A stretch of DNA of 64,000 nt from Ruminococcus champanellensis 18P13 = JCM 17042 (GTDB lineage: Bacteria; Bacillota; Clostridia; Oscillospirales; Ruminococcaceae), in NCBI RefSeq assembly GCF_000210095.1, contig NC_021039.1, forward strand, positions 1,409,861 to 1,473,860, in the 5' to 3' direction. Shown here piece by piece: positions 42,993 through 51,561 of this stretch. The notes beneath the pieces are model-generated. The model had not been told where the DNA came from and did no database searches. It saw nothing but the letters and a program-made list of their open reading frames with translations. Numbering within the stretch: position 1 is the first letter of the stretch; each line of letters begins with the position of its first letter. A program made the translations under genes and the position numbers.

Positions 42993-44671
42993 CAGAACAG
43001 ACCGGTGATGCAGCCGTTGTTGTCGCAGTCAATGCGCAGAGCGGCAGGCTCCTTGGGCAGACCCGGCATGGTCATAATATCTCCGGTGAGGGCAACCACG
43101 AACCCGGCGCCGGAGGACAGCCGCAGATCCCGGACGGTAATGCTGAAATGTTTGGGCTTGCCCAGCAGTGCGGGATTGTCGGACAGGGAGTACTGGGTCT
43201 TGGCGATGCAGACCGGAATATTTCCAAAGCCCAGCCCTTCGATCTCCTTGATGGCCTTTTCTGCCTGTGCCGTATACACCACATCATCCGCCCGGTAGAT
43301 CTCGGTGGCAATGATACGGATCTTTTCCTTGATGGGCAGCATTTCATCGTACAGGGGACGGAATTCGCTCTCCGCCTCGCTGCACATGTCGATGGTCTCG
43401 CAGACCCGCTTTGCAAGCTCCAGTCCGCCTTTGCCGCCCTTGGCAAAGACCTCACACAGAGCGCAGTCTACGCCCATCTTCTTGCAGAAATTCTGCATCA
43501 GAGCGATCTCCTCCTCCGTGTCGGAGTAGAACCGGTTGATGGCAACCACCACCGGCAGGTGGAACTTATGCATGTTCTCAATGTGGGTCTGTAAATTGAC
43601 CATACCCTTTTCCAGTGCCCACAGGTTCTCCTTGGTGAGATCCTCCTTCTTGACGCCTCCGTTGTACTTCATGGCACGAATGGTGGCAACCAGTACCACG
43701 CAGGCAGGCTTCAGCTTGCCGAACCGGCACTTGATGTCAAAGAATTTCTCCGCACCCAGATCGGAGCCAAAGCCTGCCTCTGTCACGCAGTAATCCCCCA
43801 GCTTCAGCGCCAGCTTGGTGGCACGCAGGGAGTTGCAGCCGTGGGCGATGTTGGCAAAGGGACCGCCGTGAATGAATGCGGGGGTCTGCTCCAGGGTCTG
43901 TACCAGATTGGGCTTCAGGGCATCCTTCAGCAGGGCGGTCATGGCTCCCTGGGCACCCAGATCCCGGGCAAAGACCGGCTCGTTTCTGGTGTTGTATGCC
44001 ACCAGAATATTGCCGATGCGCTCCTTGAGATCCGCCAGGTCGGATGCCAGGCAAAGAATCGCCATGATCTCGGATGCAACCGTAATCTGGAAACTATCCT
44101 CCCGGGGTACGCCGTTTGTCTTGCCCCCCATGCCGACCACCGTATACCGGAGTGCCCGGTCATTCATATCCATACAGCGCTTGAACAGAATCCGCCGCTG
44201 GTCGATCTGCAGTTGGTTGCCCTGCTGCATGTGGTTGTCGATCATGGCGCACAGCAGGTTGTTTGCCGCCGTGATGGCGTGCATGTCACCGGTGAAGTGC
44301 AGGTTGATGTCCTCCATGGGCAGTACCTGGGAGTAGCCGCCGCCGGCTGCGCCGCCCTTGATGCCGAATACAGGACCCAGGGAAGGCTCTCGCAGTGCCA
44401 GCATGGTTTTCTTCCCCAACCGGGTCATAGCTTGTGCCAGACCTACGCTGACCGTGGTCTTGCCCTCTCCGGCAGGGGTGGGGTTGACTGCCGTCACCAG
44501 AATCAGCTTCCCGTTTGGCTTCCGTTCCAGCTTTTTGAACAGGGCTTCAGAAAGCTTTGCCTTGTATTTTCCGTAATACTCCAGGTCATCCTCCTGGATT
44601 TCTATCTTCTCTGCGATGTTGCGAATGGGCAGCAGCTCCGCCTGCTGTGCAATCTCAATATCCGTCAGCAT
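42992..44671 (-). CDS. fhs: Formate-tetrahydrofolate ligase
   Basis: The 559-residue enzyme makes 10-formyl-THF from formate, THF and ATP for one-carbon metabolism. The P-loop [18 protein letters not shown] and the family block [24 protein letters not shown] are present. ATG 44671 (minus) is used because GGAGG lies 9 nt upstream; a longer frame to 44719 has no ribosome site. A promoter at 44722-44750 fits this start. Confidence 0.97.
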   Translation of the reverse strand: MLTDIEIAQQAELLPIRNIAEKIEIQEDDLEYYGKYKAKLSEALFKKLERKPNGKLILVTAVNPTPAGEGKTTVSVGLAQAMTRLGKKTMLALREPSLGPVFGIKGGAAGGGYSQVLPMEDINLHFTGDMHAITAANNLLCAMIDNHMQQGNQLQIDQRRILFKRCMDMNDRALRYTVVGMGGKTNGVPREDSFQITVASEIMAILCLASDLADLKERIGNILVAYNTRNEPVFARDLGAQGAMTALLKDALKPNLVQTLEQTPAFIHGGPFANIAHGCNSLRATKLALKLGDYCVTEAGFGSDLGAEKFFDIKCRFGKLKPACVVLVATIRAMKYNGGVKKEDLTKENLWALEKGMVNLQTHIENMHKFHLPVVVAINRFYSDTEEEIALMQNFCKKMGVDCALCEVFAKGGKGGLELAKRVCETIDMCSEAESEFRPLYDEMLPIKEKIRIIATEIYRADDVVYTAQAEKAIKEIEGLGFGNIPVCIAKTQYSLSDNPALLGKPKHFSITVRDLRLSSGAGFVVALTGDIMTMPGLPKEPAALRIDCDNNGCITGLF

Positions 44672-44721
44672 ATGTACACGCCTCCACTCTCTGTATTTGC
44701 TGCATTGCAGCAGATACACTT

Positions 44722-44750
44722 ATTATAGCATTTCCCGGCGGAAAATGCAA
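44722..44750 (-). promoter_or_regulatory. Promoter of fhs
   Basis: On the minus strand TTGCAT (44750-44745) and TATAAT (44727-44722) have a 17-bp spacer. Confidence 0.8.
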
Positions 44751-44772
44751 CACATGCTTTGTGGGGGATGCC

Positions 44773-44801
44773 TTGCATTTTTCCGCTCCATCCGATATAA
44801 T
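44773..44801 (+). promoter_or_regulatory. Promoter of the DUF5662 gene
   Basis: TTGCAT (44773-44778) and TATAAT (44796-44801) have a 17-bp spacer. The promoter is divergent from that of fhs, whose -35 box is only 22 bp away, and both have the same -35 sequence TTGCAT. Confidence 0.8.
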
Positions 44802-44842
44802 AGAAACAGAACAAGTTCGAGAACGGAAACGGAGGGGGATTC

Positions 44843-45400
44843 ATGCATCCCTGGAAGCACTTTTGTACCATTACCCGGCACCGGCATCAGGTAATCCGGC
44901 ATTGCCGGAAAGCGGGTATTCTCTGGCAGGGGCTGCGGCATGACCTGTCCAAGTATACTCCCACGGAATTCATTCCCGGCGCCCGGTATTATATCGGCAC
45001 CCGGAGCCCCAACGAGGGGGAGCGGCAGGACAAGGGCTACTCCCTTGCCTGGATGCACCACAAGGGGCGGAACCGCCATCATTTCGAGTACTGGACGGAC
45101 TATGTGCCCCCGACCCGGAGGATGCAGCCGGTGCCCATGCCCGCCCGGTATGTGGCGGAAATGTTCTGTGACCGGGTGGCAGCCAGCAAGATCTATCTGG
45201 GGGAGCAGTATTCCAACGATGCGCCCCTGGCATATTTTCTCCGGGGAAAGCCTGGCAGAATGATCCATCCGGATACTTCTGACCAATTGGAGCGGCTGCT
45301 GACCATCCTTGCACAGGAAGGGGAGGATGCCGCCTTTTCAGCAGTGCGGCAGATGGTGAAGAAAGCAAAGCAAGGAAAGGAGCCGGGACGGCATGAATAA
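44843..45400 (+). CDS. DUF5662 family protein
   Basis: The 185-residue soluble protein is rich in His, Arg and Tyr. It matches the DUF5662 pattern with HRHQVIRHCRKAGI, GLRHDLSKYTPTEF, AWMHHKGRNRHHFEYW and MPARYVAEMFCDRVAAS. Clustered His and Asp residues suggest a metal-dependent HD-like fold, but this is speculation. GGAGGGGG precedes ATG 44843. It overlaps the helicase-loader gene by 8 bp. Function unknown. Confidence 0.8.
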   Translation: MHPWKHFCTITRHRHQVIRHCRKAGILWQGLRHDLSKYTPTEFIPGARYYIGTRSPNEGERQDKGYSLAWMHHKGRNRHHFEYWTDYVPPTRRMQPVPMPARYVAEMFCDRVAASKIYLGEQYSNDAPLAYFLRGKPGRMIHPDTSDQLERLLTILAQEGEDAAFSAVRQMVKKAKQGKEPGRHE

Positions 45401-46373
45401 ATACGAACAGTTTCAGGAGGCTATGCGTACCATCCAGGCACGGCGCACGGCGGCAAACGCCCTGGCGGAGGCGCGCACCAGGGAAGTGAACGAACGCTTT
45501 CCCCAGATCCGGGAGATCAACAGCCGCCTGTCGGATACGGCAATGGAGCTGTTTCATGTGCTGCAGGCTGGGGGAGACACCCAGGAGCAGATCGAGCAGA
45601 TCCGCCGCCGGAATCTGGAGGGGCAGCGAATCGTCCGGCAGATGCTCCTTGCCAACGGCTTGCCAGAGGATTATCTGGAGCTGCACTATACCTGCCCCAA
45701 ATGCGATGACACGGGCTATGCCAACGGGTGCTACTGTGACTGTCTGAAGCGGGAGCTGGGCAGACTTGCTATCGAGGAGATGAACCGGCATGCCCAGGTG
45801 AAGCTGTGCAGCTTCGACAGCTTTTCTCTGGAGTATTACCGGAACGATCCGGCATGCTACGAGACCATGCGACGGATCCTTGCCTTCTGCAAGCGGTATG
45901 CAGCCCAGTTTGATTCCCATGCCCCCAGTCTGCTGCTGTCCGGCAACACGGGGCTTGGCAAGACCCATCTGTCCCTTGCCATTGCCAGCGAGGTGATGCA
46001 GAAGGGGTATGGGGTGCTGTACGATTCGGTCATCAACCTGCTGCGCCGGGTGGAGCGGGAGCATTTCGGCAGAGGCGAGGTAGGGGCGGATACCCTGGAG
46101 ATTCTGCTGACCTGTGATCTGCTGATCCTGGACGATCTGGGTGCAGAATTTGACAGCAGCTTTTATGTGTCCACTGTGTACAACATCATCAACACCCGGC
46201 TCAACTGCGGCCTGCCCACCATCATCAGCACCAATCTGACCCATGAGCAGGTGCAGCGCCGGTATGAGGACCGGATCGTGTCCCGGCTCTTTGCCACCTA
46301 TACGGGGCTGCATTTTGTGGGAACGGATGTGCGGCTACAAAAGGCAAAGAAAGCTGCCCAGCAGAATGTATGA
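45393..46373 (+). CDS. DnaC/DnaI-type ATP-binding helicase loader
   Basis: The 326-residue AAA+ protein has a helical N-terminal region, a cysteine cluster (CPKCDDTGYANGCYCDCLK) near residue 105 that may bind zinc, and the ATPase domain. Walker A is SGNTGLGKTHLSLAIA near 190 and Walker B is LLILDDLGAEF near 245; STNLTHEQVQRRYEDR and RLF follow. DnaI-type loaders place the replicative helicase. A DnaD-like gene lies 3.5 kb away on the other strand. The start overlaps DUF5662 by 8 bp. Confidence 0.9.
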   Translation: MNKYEQFQEAMRTIQARRTAANALAEARTREVNERFPQIREINSRLSDTAMELFHVLQAGGDTQEQIEQIRRRNLEGQRIVRQMLLANGLPEDYLELHYTCPKCDDTGYANGCYCDCLKRELGRLAIEEMNRHAQVKLCSFDSFSLEYYRNDPACYETMRRILAFCKRYAAQFDSHAPSLLLSGNTGLGKTHLSLAIASEVMQKGYGVLYDSVINLLRRVEREHFGRGEVGADTLEILLTCDLLILDDLGAEFDSSFYVSTVYNIINTRLNCGLPTIISTNLTHEQVQRRYEDRIVSRLFATYTGLHFVGTDVRLQKAKKAAQQNV

Positions 46374-46395
46374 TGTCATATAAAAAACTACATGG

Positions 46396-46436
46396 AAACC
46401 GCCGCTGTACAGATAATACAGCGGCGGTTTGTTTGT
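46396..46436. terminator. Bidirectional terminator between the helicase-loader and sugar-transferase genes
   Basis: A perfect 14-bp stem, AAACCGCCGCTGTA (46396-46409) with TACAGCGGCGGTTT (46417-46430), serves both convergent genes. T-rich sequence follows on the plus side. Confidence 0.93.
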
Positions 46437-46444
46437 ATATTCTA

Positions 46445-47248
46445 TTATCTTGCGCCCTTACGCTTGAGTACCACAGCAATGGTGGAGAAAAACAACTTGC
46501 AGTCCAGACCAAGGCTTCTGGTACGGATGTATCGCACGTCGGATTCCACCCATTCGTCAAATGCCATATCGCTTCTGCCCTCGCACTGACAAATGCAGGA
46601 CAGACCGCCCTTGACCATCAGACGCTCCATCTGGGCAGGGGTATACAGCACCACTTCCCGGGGAAGGGGCGGACGGGGACCGATCAGGGACATATCTCCC
46701 TTAAGCACATTGAACAGCTGAGGCAGCTCATCAATGGAGGTTTTGCGGATAAAACCACCGATCCGGGTGATCCGGGGATCGTGCTTGCTTTTAAAAGCAA
46801 TGCCGTCACATTCGTTTTTCTTCTGGACTTCTTCAAAGCGCTTTTCAGCGTCCATGCACATGGAACGGAATTTATACATGCGGAAGGGCGTTCCGTTTTC
46901 CGTCAGTCGAACCTGGGAAAATATGGGTTTTCCTTTATCCTCTATGTAGATAATAGCGGCAACGATCAGTCCCGGGATCAAAAGGAGCAGAATGCCCAGC
47001 GCGGAAAGTACAACGTCAAGAATCCGCTTGACTGCCCGGTATGCAGCGGATCCTGCTGGCTTCAGCGTACTGTGCTTCAGCGTTTCCTGAATGCCTGTGC
47101 AAAGCAGATTCAATGCATTTTCGTCAAACTCCAGGATGGGATACTGGGTGATCCCCTCCTGATTGGTTTGCAATGCCTCTATGGTAACTTCGGTGATCAT
47201 ATTTTCTGTCATACTGGTCTGTTCCAGACCGGTACTGTTGGTTATCAT
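46445..47248 (-). CDS. Membrane sugar transferase (polyprenyl-phosphate glycosyl-1-phosphate transferase)
   Basis: The 267-residue protein matches the small bacterial sugar transferase fold. A soluble N-terminal 70 residues precedes a re-entrant membrane helix (KRILDVVLSALGILLLLIPG), then FRMYKFRSMCMDAEK, SIDELPQLFNVLKGDMSLIG and PRPPLPREV. It should start assembly of an extracellular polysaccharide on undecaprenyl phosphate. I chose ATG 47248 (minus) because GGGGGCGAG lies just upstream; the frame stays open to 47356 only through a TTG. It has its own promoter and a leader of about 185 nt. Confidence 0.9.
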   Translation of the reverse strand: MITNSTGLEQTSMTENMITEVTIEALQTNQEGITQYPILEFDENALNLLCTGIQETLKHSTLKPAGSAAYRAVKRILDVVLSALGILLLLIPGLIVAAIIYIEDKGKPIFSQVRLTENGTPFRMYKFRSMCMDAEKRFEEVQKKNECDGIAFKSKHDPRITRIGGFIRKTSIDELPQLFNVLKGDMSLIGPRPPLPREVVLYTPAQMERLMVKGGLSCICQCEGRSDMAFDEWVESDVRYIRTRSLGLDCKLFFSTIAVVLKRKGAR

Positions 47249-47438
47249 TCTCTCGCCCCCAAATATTGAATCGAGTTCCCTTCTGGAAATGGGCTGCTCT
47301 CTATATAATATATCAGTGTCTATATCTGTTTGTTTCGATTCACATATGCAGACCAAAGCAGTATATGCCGAATGCTTGTCCGTTGTTCAAAAGCGAATGC
47401 GGACGATGCGCTGCGTCCACATAAATAGTCATGTGTCT

Positions 47439-47467
47439 ATTATAACGTGTTTCGGCGGGAAAGTCAA
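47439..47467 (-). promoter_or_regulatory. Promoter of the sugar transferase gene, long leader
   Basis: On the minus strand TTGACT (47467-47462) and TATAAT (47444-47439) have a 17-bp spacer. About 185 nt of untranslated leader (47249-47432) follow, with a small GGACG/CGTCC hairpin. Between this promoter and the VanZ promoter (47468-47597) I see no gene or RNA. Confidence 0.8.
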
Positions 47468-47597
47468 ATAAATACGCTTGAATTAACATGACTCTCTGAA
47501 AATTCGTCATATTGTACGATATCTTACGTTGCTTGTATTATACAATTCACACTGCCCTTTTATATCCTATCAAGAAAGCAGGTTTGTCAGTAGAAGA

Positions 47598-47641
47598 TGT
47601 TGTCGTTTTTTTTGACAACACTTTGACGGATATGCTATAAT
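47598..47641 (+). promoter_or_regulatory. VanZ-gene promoter with inverted repeat at the -35 box
   Basis: TTGACA (47612-47617) and TATAAT (47636-47641) have an 18-bp spacer. A 7-bp inverted repeat, TGTTGTC (47598-47604) and GACAACA (47614-47620), separated by a T-rich spacer, overlaps the -35 box and could be an operator. Confidence 0.7.
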
Positions 47642-47659
47642 GAGAATCAGGTGGTGAGT

Positions 47660-48112
47660 ATGAAAATGAAACGAAAAAAACCAACGGTGCTGTATGGACT
47701 GATCGTTCTGACGATATGCTTTATCTGGGGCAATTCCCTGATGCCAGCTTCTGTTTCCGGTGCCATCAGCGGCAAGGCGGCGGAGCTGCTGTCCCATATC
47801 ATTTCCCTGCCTGTAAGCCCGGAAGGGAACGCCTCCGACGGGGTGCTGCGCAAGCTTGCCCACGGCACGGAATTTTGCATACTGGGCATAGAACTGGCAG
47901 CATTGCTGCATCAAGCATGGAAACAGCATTGGGAGCGGCTTATCCTGTGCGGTGTGGGGACGGCGCTGCTGGACGAAACCATCCAGCTGTTTGTTGCCGG
48001 AAGATCCGGTATGATCAAGGACGTATGGATTGATCTTGGGGGCTATACAGTGGGTGCGGCGATATGTCTGCTGCTGTGCACCCGGCTGCATGGGACTCAC
48101 CCCAGGGTCTGA
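47660..48112 (+). CDS. VanZ-family membrane protein
   Basis: The 150-residue protein has about four transmembrane segments and the VanZ pattern: FIWGNSLMP, RKLAHGTEFCILG, LLDETIQLFVAGRSGMIKDVWID and a final GAAICLLL helix. VanZ in enterococci gives low-level teicoplanin resistance; in general the family's function is unknown. ATG 47660 follows AGGTGG by 5 nt. The 3' end overlaps the end of pheA (minus strand) by 16 bp. Confidence 0.9.
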   Translation: MKMKRKKPTVLYGLIVLTICFIWGNSLMPASVSGAISGKAAELLSHIISLPVSPEGNASDGVLRKLAHGTEFCILGIELAALLHQAWKQHWERLILCGVGTALLDETIQLFVAGRSGMIKDVWIDLGGYTVGAAICLLLCTRLHGTHPRV

Positions 48113-49212
48113 TGATTGCCCAGAAAACGGAACTCGCTCAGGGAGCCTGCCAGGTCAGCCAGCAGCGCATTTACCCTGGGGTCCAGCACATTGCCGCTGA
48201 AGTCCAGATAGAATCGTACATCAAAGCTGCCGTCCGCCACCGGGCGGCTTTCCAGTTTTTGCAGATCCAGCCCGTTTGCCGCAAATTTATTCAGCATCCG
48301 GGACAGGCTTCCCGCCCGGTTTGGCAGCTCCGCAATGATGGAGATGGTATCTGCCTGTTCCGGGATCAGGCATTCCTTTGAAAAGCAGATGAACTTTGTC
48401 ACGTTTTCCATGGCGTCCGCAATGTCCGGGCGCAGGATCCTCAGTCCGTACTGCTCCGCGCACCGGGGGCTGCATACAGCTGCATAGGGCAGGGGGGACT
48501 GGGCAACAAACCGGGCTGCCGTTGCGGTATTGCTGTAGGACAGCTGCTCCAGTCCGCTTTCCCGGAGAAAGCCGCTGCATTGCTGCAAGGCCTGGGGATG
48601 GGAGCAGACGGTGGTCAGCTTTGCCGGATCCATGTCCTTCCGGATCGCCAGACAGTGCCGGATCTCCAGATTTACCGTGGCAGCAATGTAGCCCACCTGT
48701 TGGTGCAGCAGCTCATAGGTGGGAATCACCGTGCCGGTGGTGGTGTTCTGGATGGGCAGGATGCCAAAGTCGATCTCTCCGGAGCCAACTGCTTTGCATA
48801 CATCCCCGAAGGTGGCGTAGAATTTCGCCTCGGCTCCCGGAAACAGCATCCGCAGGGCGGTCTCGGAATTGGAGCCACGGGTGCCCTGACAGCCTGCCCG
48901 GGCACAGGACAGCGTCTTGACCTGCTGAAAAGAAGGCATCCAGGAGGCATCCGCCAGTACCTGCTGCTGGTAGCATTTGCTGATGTCCATAATGGCGGCA
49001 AACAGTGCTGCAGCGCTCTGGGACATATCCGGCGGCGCCATATCCCGGATCCGTTGGATGACCTGATCCTCCCGATCCTTCTGAAAAACGGGCATATGGT
49101 TTTCTTTCTTGTAAACCCCCACCTGTCTGCAAATGGTCATGCGCTGTGCAAAGGCGCTGAGAATGGTTTCATCCAGCTGGTTGATCTGGGCACGCAGTGC
49201 TTGTAAGTCCAT
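48097..49212 (-). CDS. pheA: Bifunctional chorismate mutase/prephenate dehydratase
   Basis: The 371-residue enzyme converts chorismate to prephenate and then to phenylpyruvate. Residues 1-90 are an AroQ-type mutase (LRAQINQLDETILSAFAQRM). The dehydratase domain (about 105-285) runs GCQGTRGSNSETA to LLHQQVGYIAATVNLEIRHC; the usual IENS reads IQNTTTG. The C-terminal ACT domain (about 300-371) has the NRAGSL and ESRP motifs that bind phenylalanine for feedback inhibition. It has its own promoter; no leader peptide is seen. Confidence 0.93.
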   Translation of the reverse strand: MDLQALRAQINQLDETILSAFAQRMTICRQVGVYKKENHMPVFQKDREDQVIQRIRDMAPPDMSQSAAALFAAIMDISKCYQQQVLADASWMPSFQQVKTLSCARAGCQGTRGSNSETALRMLFPGAEAKFYATFGDVCKAVGSGEIDFGILPIQNTTTGTVIPTYELLHQQVGYIAATVNLEIRHCLAIRKDMDPAKLTTVCSHPQALQQCSGFLRESGLEQLSYSNTATAARFVAQSPLPYAAVCSPRCAEQYGLRILRPDIADAMENVTKFICFSKECLIPEQADTISIIAELPNRAGSLSRMLNKFAANGLDLQKLESRPVADGSFDVRFYLDFSGNVLDPRVNALLADLAGSLSEFRFLGNHQTLG

Positions 49213-49246
49213 AAGGGAGCCTCCCGTGTTTTTCTGATTCTATGCC

Positions 49247-49275
49247 ATTATACCGGATTTCAGAGAAAAAATCAA
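49247..49275 (-). promoter_or_regulatory. Promoter of pheA
   Basis: On the minus strand TTGATT (49275-49270) and TATAAT (49252-49247) have a 17-bp spacer. The start codon follows about 35 nt later. Confidence 0.8.
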
Positions 49276-49315
49276 GGCGCAGCCTGCAAAGCCTTTATGA
49301 CCGCAGGACAGCCGC

Positions 49316-49391
49316 TTTTTCGTCAGATTGCATAGAAATCGCCGGGGAATGCAAGGACATTGCCGGAAATATCTGTGTGATATGACGGAAA
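49316..49391 (+). repeat. Second inverted-repeat family, free-standing copy
   Basis: The left arm CGTCAGATTGCATAGAAA (49321-49338) and right arm TCTGTGTGATATGACGGAAA (49372-49391) are identical to those of the copy at 5893-5967. The centre differs. It sits between the divergent pheA and ruvC promoters. Confidence 0.72.
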
Positions 49392-49469
49392 CGCTTCCAG
49401 AAATCGGAACATGTGGCGGTAGAGGCGCTTGCCGGGAGGCGGCAATATGAGAAAAAGTCAGTCCAGCCC

Positions 49470-49499
49470 TTGAAATACTGTGCGGAAGTATGCTATAAT
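49470..49499 (+). promoter_or_regulatory. Promoter of ruvC
   Basis: TTGAAA (49470-49475) and TATAAT (49494-49499) have an 18-bp spacer, 31 bp before the ruvC start. Confidence 0.78.
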
Positions 49500-49530
49500 A
49501 AATAGTACTATCGTGTGAAGGGTGTGCATT

Positions 49531-50037
49531 ATGCGAATCATCGGCATCGACCCGGGTTATGCCATTGTAGGCTTTGGCGTGCTGGACTACCGGGGCGTGG
49601 AATTTACCACTCTGGAATACGGGGCGATTCTGACGGAGGCGCATACGGACTTTCCCCAGCGCCTGGGGAATATTTACGAGGATATGTGCTTTATTCTGGA
49701 GCGATTCAAGCCGGATGCCCTTGCCATCGAGCAGCTGTTTTTCTACTCCAACAAGACCACCGGCATCGACGTGGCACAGGCAAGAGGGGTGATCCTGCTT
49801 GCCGCCGTGCAGCATGGAGTGCCGATTGCCGAGTATACTCCCTCTCAGGTCAAGCAGGCGGTGGTGGGTTACGGTAAGGCAGAAAAGCGGCAGGTTATGG
49901 AAATGACCCGGCGGATCCTGCACCTGGAGCAGATTCCCAAGCCGGATGATGCTGCGGATGCACTGGCGCTTGCCATCTGTCACGGTCATTGCAGCCGGGG
50001 TGCTCGTTCTCTGACCCAACGCACGGGAAGAATCTAG
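49531..50037 (+). CDS. ruvC: Holliday junction endonuclease RuvC
   Basis: The 168-residue endonuclease cuts Holliday junctions. Catalytic acids are visible in IIGIDPGYAIVGFG, AIEQLFFYSNKTT and DDAADALALAICH. ATG 49531 follows AAGGGTG; an alternative 9 nt upstream adds three residues. Its TAG stop codon begins a palindromic repeat and ruvA follows 56 bp later. Confidence 0.96.
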   Translation: MRIIGIDPGYAIVGFGVLDYRGVEFTTLEYGAILTEAHTDFPQRLGNIYEDMCFILERFKPDALAIEQLFFYSNKTTGIDVAQARGVILLAAVQHGVPIAEYTPSQVKQAVVGYGKAEKRQVMEMTRRILHLEQIPKPDDAADALALAICHGHCSRGARSLTQRTGRI

Positions 50038-50075
50038 GGCAACACTGCACAAAGCTTGTGCGGGGTTGCGTTTTA
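50035..50075 (+). repeat. Stop-codon palindromic repeat, minimal copy
   Basis: This 41-bp copy starts with the ruvC stop codon TAG. GGCAACACTGCACAAAG is followed directly by the complementary CTTGTGCGGGGTTGCGTTTT. It is the two arms of the longer element joined without an interior. Confidence 0.68.
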
Positions 50076-50093
50076 TAGGGAGGTGGCACAAGG

Positions 50094-50699
50094 GTGCTGT
50101 ACAGCCTGCGAGGCAAATTGATTCACAAAGAACCGGGGCTTGTGGTGATTGAATGCGGGGGCGTTGGCTATGCCTGCCGCACCACCTATGCCGCATCCGG
50201 CGGAATCGGCGAAACCGGCAGGGAAGTGTTCCTGTATACATATTTATATGTCCGGGACGAGAATATCGAGTTGTTCGGCTTTTCCGATCAGCAGGAGCTG
50301 CGCTGCTTTCAGCTGCTCATCAGCATCTCCGGGGTGGGACCCAAGGCGGCGTTGTCCATTCTCTCGGATCTGGAGCCGACCCGGTTTATGCTGACGGTTG
50401 CCGCCGGGGACAGCAAGGTGCTGACGAAGGTCAAGGGCATCGGAGCGAAAACCGCCCAGCGCATTGTGCTGGAGCTGAAGGATAAGATCAGCAAGGAGCC
50501 GCTGCCCCAGCCGGACGGCAGCAATGAGCCGGTATCCCGGACCGCACAGGGCAGCGTTGCAGAAGCCCTGTCCGCATTGCTGGTGCTGGGGTATACCCAG
50601 GGCGAGGTGACGCCCATTCTGGCAACGCTGGACGATCAGCTGCCGGCAGCTGAACTGATCAAGCAAACCCTGCGCACCATCGGCAACAGAAAAAAATAA
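50094..50699 (+). CDS. ruvA: Holliday junction branch migration protein RuvA
   Basis: The 201-residue RuvA binds Holliday junctions as a tetramer and guides RuvB. The OB-fold N-terminus is LYSLRGKLIHKEPGLVVIECGG, and the helix-hairpin-helix motifs are ISGVGPKAALSIL and VKGIGAKTAQRIVLELKDK. The C-terminal RuvB-binding domain is present. The start is GTG 50094 with GGGAGG upstream. Palindromic repeats flank it on both sides. Confidence 0.96.
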   Translation: MLYSLRGKLIHKEPGLVVIECGGVGYACRTTYAASGGIGETGREVFLYTYLYVRDENIELFGFSDQQELRCFQLLISISGVGPKAALSILSDLEPTRFMLTVAAGDSKVLTKVKGIGAKTAQRIVLELKDKISKEPLPQPDGSNEPVSRTAQGSVAEALSALLVLGYTQGEVTPILATLDDQLPAAELIKQTLRTIGNRKK

Positions 50700-50752
50700 G
50701 GCAATACCGCATAGCGCTTATGCAGTGTATGTGCATTGTGCAGTATTGCCTG
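50697..50752 (+). repeat. Stop-codon palindromic repeat after ruvA
   Basis: It starts with the ruvA stop codon: TAAGGCAATACCGCATAGCG, and ends TGCAGTATTGCCTGA. The arms are imperfect complements around a short central palindrome. It is closely related to the left arm of the 5846 element. Confidence 0.68.
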
Positions 50753-50805
50753 AAGCGGCACCGCATGCCGCCTTGGATATTACATGAAGGGAAGGAAAGT
50801 TTTCT

Positions 50806-51528
50806 ATGAATCTTGACGAATTGCTGCGGGAGGCCATTGCTCACCCGGAAAAGCGATCCCTGTTCCTGCAGACCCTGATCAAAAGCGATGTGTATGTCAT
50901 CTGCAAAAATCCGGTGAAGCCCAATCCGGACGGCAGCGTGCAGATGGAACTGATTACCACCACCAATCCGGATGGGGATGTGTTCATTCCCTTTTTCACC
51001 AGCTTCCGTTCCCTCCAGGTCTTTGCGAAGCGGTATGTGAACTGCTACAAGCTCAATTGTCTGCGGCTGTTTGATCTGATCCAGTCTGCTTCCGCCGTAC
51101 TGAACCCCAATTCCTACGGCAAGGAGTTCTCCCCCCAGGAGATCCAGAGCATTCTGATGATCGCACACAACCTGAACATTCCTGCCATCTCCATGAAAGA
51201 GGAGGAAACCATCCAGTATCGGAAGCTGTCCCGTCAGGTACCCTATCTGACCAAGGCTGCATCCAAATACCTGTCCAAGCAGCCCAATGTGGACGCTGCA
51301 TATATTCTGGAAATGGTGCGGGGCTGTGAAAGGCCCCAGATCCTGTTTGTATTCGATATGATCGGCAGCACCCGGAAGCTGTTCTACCCCCTGTCCAAAT
51401 ATCTGGCAGAGGTGGTGCATCCCGGGGACAGCCTGTGCTTTTTGAGCATGGAGCAGGAGGCTGCGAAAAAGGCGGTTCAGGGCATCGATCCCTTCTATGT
51501 CCGCAAAAAGCGGTTCTTTGAGCGCTGA
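50806..51528 (+). CDS. SseB-family protein
   Basis: The 240-residue cytosolic protein matches the SseB N-terminal domain (SVQMELITTTNPDGDVFIPFFTSFRSL-type core, residues about 25-115) and the C-terminal SseB domain (about 125-240). The family is named after an E. coli serine-sensitivity gene; no biochemical role is established. The ribosome site is AAGGGAAGGAAAG. It is inserted between ruvA and ruvB, which normally adjoin. Confidence 0.75.
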   Translation: MNLDELLREAIAHPEKRSLFLQTLIKSDVYVICKNPVKPNPDGSVQMELITTTNPDGDVFIPFFTSFRSLQVFAKRYVNCYKLNCLRLFDLIQSASAVLNPNSYGKEFSPQEIQSILMIAHNLNIPAISMKEEETIQYRKLSRQVPYLTKAASKYLSKQPNVDAAYILEMVRGCERPQILFVFDMIGSTRKLFYPLSKYLAEVVHPGDSLCFLSMEQEAAKKAVQGIDPFYVRKKRFFER

Positions 51529-51561
51529 TTGCCATACCCGGCATAGCTGTTGGAGGTTCAT

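Noticed and set aside
44671-44719. N-terminal extension of fhs
   Set aside because: The extra residues lie upstream of a well-placed GGAGG and overlap the -10 region; the family starts near LTDIEIA.
47340-47432. Short ORF in the sugar-transferase leader (minus strand)
   Set aside because: An ATG opens about 30 codons near the transcript start, but it has no ribosome site.
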